A DNA stretch of 64,000 nt from Oscillospiraceae bacterium (GTDB lineage: Bacteria; Bacillota; Clostridia; UBA1212; SIG427): contig SVJE01000005.1 of the NCBI GenBank assembly GCA_015069135.1, positions 124,001 through 188,000 on the forward strand, written 5' to 3'. Below are positions 58,281-64,000 of the stretch, piece by piece; within the stretch, counting starts at the first letter, position 1; each line of letters opens with the position of its first letter. A program made the position numbers and the translations under genes. Below the pieces are notes generated by a model. That model was not told the DNA's origin, searched no databases, and saw only the letters and a list, made by a program, of their open reading frames with translations.

Positions 58281-59411
58281 TTATCCTCCATTGCAATATA
58301 ATAATCTAAACACCTGCTCTGCTGTATCACTTAAATTCTTATATGCAGTGTCATAGTTCATAGCTTCTTCCAGCGAGCATGGTCCTTTTACTATAGAAAA
58401 GAACGCATCTATTCCATGACGGTTACACTCTGTTGCATCGTCAGAAATACTTCCTCCAAACGCAATGACCAATTTGCCATATTTTTTTGCCAATTCAGCC
58501 ACACCCATAGGTGCCTTTCCCATAACAGTCTGTCCATCCAGCCTGCCTTCTCCGGTGACAACTATATCTGTATCCTTAATAAAATTCTCCAATCCTGTGG
58601 CTTTTATCACCAGGTCTGTCCCCGGCTCCAGGGTTCCATTAAGGTAGCTCATAAAAGCAAATCCTAAGCCACCGGCTGCTCCCGCTCCCGGAAAGGATGC
58701 ATCAACATCGGGGTTCAAAGTCTTGGTAAGCTCTGCATATTTTAAAAGCCACTCATCCATATTTTGTATCATTTCCGGTGTTGCTCCCTTTTGTGGACCA
58801 TATACGACACTACAGCCATTTTCACCACAAAGAGGATTTGTTACATCACAGGCTACACGAAATTCGCAACCAGTTAAATCCAGGTCTGTCCCTCTGATAA
58901 CAGCCAATTCCTGCAAACCTTTTGCTCCCAACGGAATGGGTTGACCTTTTCCATTCAAAAACTCAAAGCCTAATGCCTGAAGCATTCCCACACCACCATC
59001 ATTAGTGCTACTCCCACCAATTCCTATTATATACCTTTTACAACCTTTAGACATGGCATCTAAAATAAGCTCTCCAATTCCATAGGTTGTAGTGTTCAAA
59101 GGATTTCGTTTTTCACAAGGAACTAATGTAATGCCTGCTGCTGAAGACATTTCAATAATAGCCGTATCTCCCGTTATTCCATATGTAGCCTCCACTTTAT
59201 AACAAAGAGGGCCTGTTACAGAAACGGTTTGCAATTTACCGCCTGTGGCAGAAACTATGGTCTCCACCGTACCCTCGCCACCATCAGCCAAGGGACAGAT
59301 TTTCACCTGAGCATTTTTATACACTCTTTGAATGCCTTCTTTAATAGCCTCTCCCGCTTGGAAAGTAGTGAGACTTCCTTTATACGAATCCGTTGCAATT
59401 GTAATTTTCAC
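58281..59411 (-). CDS. Glycerate kinase
   Basis: ATP-dependent glycerate kinase of the GarK/GlxK family, 376 residues. ITIATDSYKGSLTTFQAGEA starts the protein, then PLADGGEGTVETIV, IGIGGSSTNDGGVGMLQALG, GAAGGLGFAF and VVTGEGRLDGQT. It phosphorylates D-glycerate, giving 2-phosphoglycerate in most members. Two degenerate dispersed-motif copies lie inside, PGTDLVIKATG (58614-58623) and RGTDLDLTG (58881-58894), both with GGTCTGTCCC rather than GTGTCTGTCCCC. Confidence 0.93.
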   Translation of the reverse strand: MKITIATDSYKGSLTTFQAGEAIKEGIQRVYKNAQVKICPLADGGEGTVETIVSATGGKLQTVSVTGPLCYKVEATYGITGDTAIIEMSSAAGITLVPCEKRNPLNTTTYGIGELILDAMSKGCKRYIIGIGGSSTNDGGVGMLQALGFEFLNGKGQPIPLGAKGLQELAVIRGTDLDLTGCEFRVACDVTNPLCGENGCSVVYGPQKGATPEMIQNMDEWLLKYAELTKTLNPDVDASFPGAGAAGGLGFAFMSYLNGTLEPGTDLVIKATGLENFIKDTDIVVTGEGRLDGQTVMGKAPMGVAELAKKYGKLVIAFGGSISDDATECNRHGIDAFFSIVKGPCSLEEAMNYDTAYKNLSDTAEQVFRLLYCNGG

Positions 59412-59475
59412 TATACAATTCTTCCTTCACCTGAGTAAAATTAGCTTTTATTAATTTTATCATAAAAACCCAATG

Positions 59476-59509
59476 CAAAAAAGTAGAAACCATAAATCGA
59501 TTTCTACTT
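59476..59509 (-). terminator. Terminator of the ClC gene
   Basis: Arms AAGTAGAAA (59481-59489) and TTTCTACTT (59501-59509) with an 11-nt loop; minus strand continues TTTTGCATT. Confidence 0.75.
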
Positions 59510-59534
59510 ATTTGGCATCCTGATTATTATAAAT

Positions 59535-61088
59535 TCACTGTTTCCCAACTATAGCTTCTATCTCTTCCATGGTTTGTTTCTCATCATAGCTTGTATATCT
59601 TATTTGCAACAAATCTCCGGCACTCAGTCCGTGTGCACCATGGCCATGAACTTCATCATGCCTTTTTACCGATAGGATAAATGTACCCACCGGCCAAAAA
59701 ATATCACGTATTTCTTTTTCATCAGCAAAAGAGTTTTCCTTCACCGTAACAGTTATAGTACCTGTCTTTTCAACTTTACCTTCATGCATGCGTTCAGAGC
59801 GATTCTCAATTACATAGTCATTAATTGAGTTCACCTGGAATAATTCAGTTATAAAATATGCTACAGTAGCAGTTATAATCACATACACAATATTTTGGTG
59901 ACAGCTTAATGCTTCCACCGCAAAGAAAATCGCTGTAAGAGGCATTTTCATCATTCCTGCTATACAAGCAGTAATACCTAAAACCAGAATCACCTGATAA
60001 TATTTACTGTCCACTCCTAAATAGTCAACGCATACATTTCCTGTTATGGCTGCAAGCACTGCCCCCAAAGCAAGCAGTGGTAAGAATATACCGCCTGTAA
60101 CACCTGCAGTGTTTGCCATAAGAGTCAAAGTGGATCTTACAATCAAAACAGCCACTAAAAGCCACAGAACCATTTTACCTTCCAGCAAAGAAAGCATAAG
60201 TTCATGTCCTGTTGACACAAAGGAAATAGAAACAATACCACACACCAGTGTAAGTGCAAAAACAATAAATATTCTTAATGCAGAATTGTTGGAAAATTTC
60301 TTATCCATAAACTTGTCCATGGCATTGTGATATTTAAGGAAAACAACAGCAAATAGTCCCAATACCACACCTACAAGCAAAGGCAACCAGATTTCCTTTA
60401 CGCTAAGTATAGGCAAATCAAGTTCGGGAATCAGATTGGTGCTGACTCCAAGTAAAGGTGCAACGACCTCATTGGTAAGACCCGCAAACATTACAGAAGT
60501 AGCTGCTGTTATTATAATCATAGGAGAAACTCTCTGATGAGCTTCTTCAATGGCAAACATAATTCCTGAAATAGGGGCTCCGGTGGCAGTATAGAATCCG
60601 GCACAAGCACCTCCTGTCATAGAGTATCTTCCCCACGCCTTATGTTTTTTGGCAAAAAGATTTGTAGTACCACAACCTATGGCTGTACCCATCTGAACAG
60701 AAGGTCCTTCAGTACCCAGTGGCACCCCTATAAAGAAACTCACCAAAGACATAAAGAAAATGCCTATCAGATTTCTCAACCATTTAAATGTAAATATTCC
60801 TTGTAAAATACCTATTGATGTAGGTATTCCTCCGCCACGAAGATTAGGTATCTTTTTGTAAATAGCAGAAAACAACAATGCCAAACCAAAAAAGGCTAAC
60901 ATTAATATGGGGAGCAACCATAAATGCTCACTTACATAGTGATACCCGGTTTCTGAAAAATGCACTATGTGTTTAGCACAGAACTTATAAAGATTCACTA
61001 TTAAAGATGTAAACGCTCCCGTTACAGACCCAAAAAGCACTGCCGGAAAGATTAAATTGACAAAATAATTTTTGTGACTTTTTTTCAT
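59535..61088 (-). CDS. ClC-family chloride channel/exchanger with C-terminal TrkA_C domain
   Basis: About 517 residues. The membrane part (~residues 10-420) has ClC selectivity motifs GVPLGTEGPSVQMGTAIG (GxEGP), FYTATGAPISGIMFAIEEA, GGIFLPLLALGAVLAA and the Tyr region near the last helices. The C-terminal ~80 residues (TITVTVKENSFADEKEIRDI, HGLSAGDLLQIRY) form a TrkA_C-like regulatory domain. EE in FAIEEAHQR suggests an exchanger-type gating glutamate, but this is not proof. I start at MKKSHKNYF (ATG 61086-61088) with AAGGGATAT upstream. Confidence 0.92.
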   Translation of the reverse strand: MKKSHKNYFVNLIFPAVLFGSVTGAFTSLIVNLYKFCAKHIVHFSETGYHYVSEHLWLLPILMLAFFGLALLFSAIYKKIPNLRGGGIPTSIGILQGIFTFKWLRNLIGIFFMSLVSFFIGVPLGTEGPSVQMGTAIGCGTTNLFAKKHKAWGRYSMTGGACAGFYTATGAPISGIMFAIEEAHQRVSPMIIITAATSVMFAGLTNEVVAPLLGVSTNLIPELDLPILSVKEIWLPLLVGVVLGLFAVVFLKYHNAMDKFMDKKFSNNSALRIFIVFALTLVCGIVSISFVSTGHELMLSLLEGKMVLWLLVAVLIVRSTLTLMANTAGVTGGIFLPLLALGAVLAAITGNVCVDYLGVDSKYYQVILVLGITACIAGMMKMPLTAIFFAVEALSCHQNIVYVIITATVAYFITELFQVNSINDYVIENRSERMHEGKVEKTGTITVTVKENSFADEKEIRDIFWPVGTFILSVKRHDEVHGHGAHGLSAGDLLQIRYTSYDEKQTMEEIEAIVGKQ

Positions 61089-61127
61089 AATATATCCCTT
61101 AAAACTATATTTCATTGCATAAATAAT

Positions 61128-61155
61128 CCGTTGACCATCATAGCACGGTCAACGG
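61128..61155 (-). terminator. Terminator of the GDPD gene
   Basis: Perfect 9-bp arms CCGTTGACC (61128-61136) and GGTCAACGG (61147-61155); minus strand then ATTATTTA. Good stem, weak T-tract. Confidence 0.65.
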
Positions 61156-61172
61156 ACAAAATCAATACAACC

Positions 61173-61892
61173 CTATTCCAAAATATTCGTCGTTACATAA
61201 TCAACGCCCCACTCTATAAGCTTTTCACATCTCTCTTTATCATCTACTGTCCAACAATTAATCTTAATTCCTGCCTTTTTTACTTCGTGGACAATATCCT
61301 CATTGAGAGCCTCGTGATAAATATCCAAATCAAGATTATATTCCTGTAACATGTCAATAAGATTATCATGGAAATAACTGATAAGAAGTTGCGCAGTTTG
61401 CTGAGGATACTTTTCTTTAATAGCAACCAAGTTATCATAGCAGAAAGAAATAAAAACCACATTTTCAAGATAATCCATAGCTGCAATTATACTACATATC
61501 TCATAAATTTGCTTTTTAGCAAAAGCATTTTTAAGTTCCAGGACTGCACACTTGTCATATTTCTTGCAAATAGAAATATACTCCTCAAGAGAAGGCATGC
61601 ATAAATCTTTACGACTCCTTGTGCCGTCCATGTCCAAAAGAGTATACGATCTTAATTTATCAAAGTCTGTTCCTTCAACCAAAACATCAGCATCAGCAAG
61701 TCTTCCGGTTGAATCGTCATGGAATATAACGTACTTGCCATCTTTAGTAACATGAACATCTGTTTCAATTCCATAATAGGAACGATTACCAGCTGCCACA
61801 AAAGCAGCGTTGGTATTTTCTCTTTCAATACCACTTAACCCTCTGTGAGCTATCATTTTACAACCATTCTTGTTCACCTTAACAGTATTCAT
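61173..61892 (-). CDS. Glycerophosphodiester phosphodiesterase
   Basis: Hydrolyses glycerophosphodiesters to glycerol-3-phosphate and alcohol. It has 239 residues in a TIM barrel. KMIAHRGLSGIERENTNAAF (catalytic His and Arg), GIETDVHVTKDGKYVIFHDD (Glu, Asp, His) and NCWTVDDKERCEKLIEWGVD are the family motifs. No signal peptide, so cytoplasmic. The start overlaps the end of the AlaX gene by 4 bp. Confidence 0.93.
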   Translation of the reverse strand: MNTVKVNKNGCKMIAHRGLSGIERENTNAAFVAAGNRSYYGIETDVHVTKDGKYVIFHDDSTGRLADADVLVEGTDFDKLRSYTLLDMDGTRSRKDLCMPSLEEYISICKKYDKCAVLELKNAFAKKQIYEICSIIAAMDYLENVVFISFCYDNLVAIKEKYPQQTAQLLISYFHDNLIDMLQEYNLDLDIYHEALNEDIVHEVKKAGIKINCWTVDDKERCEKLIEWGVDYVTTNILE

Positions 61893-63043
61893 AACAATTC
61901 CTCTATAAATTTTACAATAAACTCCTCGGAAGTATCAGAAACCCTACCTTGAGCATAGCCGTTTCTGCCACCGCCTTTACCATTAAGACCGGAATTAAGG
62001 GCTTTAACAATAGAATCAACTCTATCACCAAGACCACTTACTACATATATATACTGACCCACTTCTTTTTCAGAAAAAAGCACACAAGTTTCCACACCAG
62101 TATCCGTAAGTGAATTGGCACAGCACCTTAAATCATCATAAGTAAGACCCTGAAAAATATTATAGGCAGACCCGTTTACCATAACCGGTTTAAGCTTACA
62201 CAAGGCAAGTTCCTGTGACAGTTTTTGGTTTTCAGCTTTTATATATCCCACCAAAGTCATCTGTCGTTCCACAGCCACAACAACATTATCTCTGGATGCC
62301 GACAACATGCCCATTAACTGCTTGTTAGAATCATGTATGAAAGAATAATCCTTAAAAGCATTTATACCTGCCACAATTGTAACTCTGGTACCTCCTCTAT
62401 GAGGCATAAAATCAACAATCTTAACAAGACCTATCTCACCGGTGTAAGAAGGGTGAGGAGCACAACAAGCACAGCAATCAACACCTTCAATATTTATAAG
62501 ACGCATATCGTCCCGTGGATCTATTTTACTTCTGTAATTAATCTTAGAAAGATCTTCTTTAGAAGGATATGTGGCATATATTCTGACATTTCTGTAAATA
62601 GCCTTATTAGCTTCCAACTCCACCTGTAAAATATCTTCTTTAGATAATGGGCCACTGAAATCCACCGTCATTGTAGCCTCTCCCATGTGGAAACCTGCGT
62701 TGTCATAACCAAACAAAGAGTGCACTACACCAGAAACAATATGTTCTCCGGCGTGACTCTGCATTCTGGAAAATCTCAGCTCCCAATCTATTTTACCAAC
62801 GACCTCTGTCCCCGTGGTAAAAGATTCCCTTACTTTATGTAAGATTACACCATCTTCTATCTGTACATCCAGAACCTCAGTTTTTTCCAAAAAGCCCTGG
62901 TCCGGTGCCTGGCCGCCCCCTTCCGGGAAAAATGCAGTCTGGTCCAATTCCACATAGTAAAATCCATCTTTCTCAGTACAGTTAATCACCTTAGCAGAGA
63001 ATGATTTACAATATGAATCTTTTTCGTATAATTTTTGTGTCAT
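61889..63043 (-). CDS. Alanyl-tRNA editing protein AlaX with DHHA1 domain
   Basis: Stand-alone editing enzyme of 384 residues that clears Ser or Gly from mischarged tRNA(Ala). The N-terminal AlaRS-II-like part has DQTAFFPEGGGQAPDQG. The editing domain has zinc ligands in QSHAGEHIVSG (HxxxH) and CCACCAPHPSYTG (CxxxH). HRGGTRVTIVAG and a C-terminal DHHA1 domain (glycine-rich GLNGKGGGRNGYAQGRVSD) complete an AlaX-L type. TGTEVVGKID includes a degenerate dispersed motif (~62804-62813) and a GGTAAAAT word (62790). Confidence 0.93.
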   Translation of the reverse strand: MTQKLYEKDSYCKSFSAKVINCTEKDGFYYVELDQTAFFPEGGGQAPDQGFLEKTEVLDVQIEDGVILHKVRESFTTGTEVVGKIDWELRFSRMQSHAGEHIVSGVVHSLFGYDNAGFHMGEATMTVDFSGPLSKEDILQVELEANKAIYRNVRIYATYPSKEDLSKINYRSKIDPRDDMRLINIEGVDCCACCAPHPSYTGEIGLVKIVDFMPHRGGTRVTIVAGINAFKDYSFIHDSNKQLMGMLSASRDNVVVAVERQMTLVGYIKAENQKLSQELALCKLKPVMVNGSAYNIFQGLTYDDLRCCANSLTDTGVETCVLFSEKEVGQYIYVVSGLGDRVDSIVKALNSGLNGKGGGRNGYAQGRVSDTSEEFIVKFIEELL

Positions 63044-63072
63044 ATAATCATTCCATTTCTGATTTGTAATTT

Positions 63073-63555
63073 TTAGAGTTTATACCCTATAATCATCCAC
63101 TTCTTTATTAATCGTTCCAGTGACCATGCTGCATTGGCAGGTGATGTTGACGGCAGGCATATAGCATCTCTTTTTATTGCTTCCCGAATATATTTGTTAT
63201 AGTATTTTTCTGCTGTTTTACCATTAACAAAAATTTGTTTTATGTCAGCAACATTAAGTATTAAATTGATATCATTTGGTACTACATTTTTTATTGTACT
63301 GTCTGAGCTTCCTTCAATATCACATACCCCAATTACATCCCACACTGCAACTCCGTTTTTCAGTAAGAACATTCTCTTTTCATCAACAGTTTTAGGTAAA
63401 CTATCTCCAAAAACTGCCGAAACCACTTTCCAAAATCTGTTTTGCGGATGACCATAATAAAACATATTTTCTCTGGATTTTACCGAGGGAAAACTTCCTA
63501 AAATAAGTATTTTTGAATTTTGGTCATATACAGGTCCAATTGGATGCTTAATCAT
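63073..63555 (-). CDS. DNA-deoxyinosine (hypoxanthine) glycosylase
   Basis: About 160 residues of the uracil-DNA glycosylase superfamily, family 6. The motif ILILGSFPSVKSRENMFYYG, then HPQNRFWKVVSAVFG, AVWDVIGVCDIEGSSDSTI and CLPSTSPANAAW match TIGR04274-type enzymes, which remove hypoxanthine produced by adenine deamination. ATG 63553-63555 has no Shine-Dalgarno. A good promoter ends 6 nt before it, so a leaderless transcript is likely. Longer in-frame starts would lie upstream of the promoter. Confidence 0.9.
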   Translation of the reverse strand: MIKHPIGPVYDQNSKILILGSFPSVKSRENMFYYGHPQNRFWKVVSAVFGDSLPKTVDEKRMFLLKNGVAVWDVIGVCDIEGSSDSTIKNVVPNDINLILNVADIKQIFVNGKTAEKYYNKYIREAIKRDAICLPSTSPANAAWSLERLIKKWMIIGYKL

Positions 63556-63561
63556 AAAGTC

Positions 63562-63590
63562 ATTATACAACACCTTAACAACCTTGTCTA
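63562..63590 (-). promoter_or_regulatory. Promoter giving a leaderless glycosylase mRNA
   Basis: Minus strand TAGACA (63585-63590), 17 nt, TATAAT (63562-63567), then only six bases before the ATG at 63555. Confidence 0.55.
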
Positions 63591-63654
63591 TTTTCCATAC
63601 CAAAATGATTTGAGTAAACACACCTTCTAATATATGTATGGTTAAGATAAAGCA

Positions 63655-63697
63655 AAAAGTTACGGCATCAAAATATAAACCCTGATGCCGTAACTTT
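63655..63697 (-). terminator. Terminator of the right-edge gene
   Basis: Arms AAAGTTACGGCATCA and TGATGCCGTAACTTT (15 bp perfect, 12-nt loop); minus strand continues TTGCTTT. Confidence 0.85.
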
Positions 63698-63782
63698 CTA
63701 AATATTTAGTTTAGCTCCTATAGCTTGTCCTTCAGGCTGAGCGTTAGGTACTTGAGTGGACACTATAGAAGTTGTCATGTTT

Positions 63783-64000
63783 TCAATCTACAACTGCTGG
63801 AGTAATGTCACCAAAATCCACATTAACTTTACCTACAGAAAGAAAACTCTCCGCGCCATACTCATTAATTAATGTAGAATCAACTACTAAATCAATATAG
63901 TCTCCATCTTGTTCCCAGTGATAAGAATAATGATCAAACAAAGTAGATTCATCTTGCTGATGATGTACCTGCAACACAACTGCATCATCAAGCAACAGCG
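63783..64000 (-). CDS. C-terminal part of an unrecognised protein
   Basis: The last ~72 codons of a minus-strand gene that begins beyond the window. The peptide is acidic and aromatic (HHQQDESTLFDHYSYHWEQD, DYIDLVVDSTLINEYGAESF) and ends VDFGDITPAVVD. No family recognised. Immediately downstream, in another frame, an ATG at 63776-63778 opens 26 codons (MTTSIVSTQVPNAQPEGQAI) to a TAG at 63698-63700, without a ribosome site. This could be a frameshifted end of the same gene or chance. The hairpin at 63655-63697 ends the unit. Confidence 0.5.
   Translation of the reverse strand, partial: LLLDDAVVLQVHHQQDESTLFDHYSYHWEQDGDYIDLVVDSTLINEYGAESFLSVGKVNVDFGDITPAVVD

Overview
The window comes from a low-to-moderate G+C Firmicute, most likely an anaerobic gut-type member of class Clostridia. 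The evidence is gene content and order: miaB-ylbF-mutS-mutL-miaA, pth-mfd-PrsA-type foldase, queA-tgt-yajC, asd-dapA-dapB, deoC-deoB-cdd-udp, a SpoVB-type flippase, AGGAGG-type ribosome sites, frequent TTG/GTG starts, a Gram-positive-style LexA box and a dockerin protein. I see no rRNA, tRNA, prophage, insertion sequence or CRISPR array.

Layout. 1-2.3 kb: partial flippase and htpG (minus). 2.5-3.7 kb: a GtrA-like gene and lexA (plus). 3.65-13.1 kb: a minus-strand run of an Elp3-like radical SAM gene, a sigma factor, a small winged-helix gene, miaB, ylbF, mutS, mutL and miaA. 13.2-18.6 kb: pth, mfd and a foldase. 18.7-24.5 kb: murC, then mreB-type, YitT, a KdpDE-like two-component pair and VanZ genes. 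24.5-36.7 kb: enzymes, two lipoproteins, a membrane protein, a sialidase, yajC and tgt. 36.7-43.9 kb: queA, the lysine/diaminopimelate genes, an HtrA protease and YmdB. 43.9-50.8 kb: carbohydrate-related genes (GH31, serine hydrolase, GH78-like, dockerin protein). 51-64 kb: CarD, cysK, tcdA, the nucleoside salvage operon, nucleotide and DNA sanitation enzymes, glycerate kinase, a ClC channel, GDPD, AlaX and a deoxyinosine glycosylase.

The most unusual content is not a gene but two dispersed short DNA words. The first is the 12-mer GGGGACAGACAC, usually followed by T and then G or C. I count 19 exact copies plus about 11 degenerate ones with the CTGTCCCC core. It lies between genes, where it has a 5' TTTTCAT extension and once forms a perfect 38-bp palindrome, and also inside conserved genes (htpG, miaA, mutL, mutS, miaB, four times in mfd, a phosphoesterase, a sialidase). 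There it is read in all three sense frames (GTDT, GDRHC, GQTL), apparently by substitution rather than insertion. The second is the 8-mer GGTAAAAT, about 55 copies by hand count (one per ~1.2 kb), equally on both strands and in five reading frames. Density, lack of strand bias, frame independence and concentration of the first word in repair genes resemble the DNA uptake sequences of Neisseria and Haemophilus, which are not established in Firmicutes. A REP-type element is the main alternative for the 12-mer.

Also notable are a candidate ~90-nt small RNA at 24713-24801, two probably leaderless genes, a LexA box over the lexA promoter, and a sialidase placed between yajC and the TIGR04086 gene that usually follows it.
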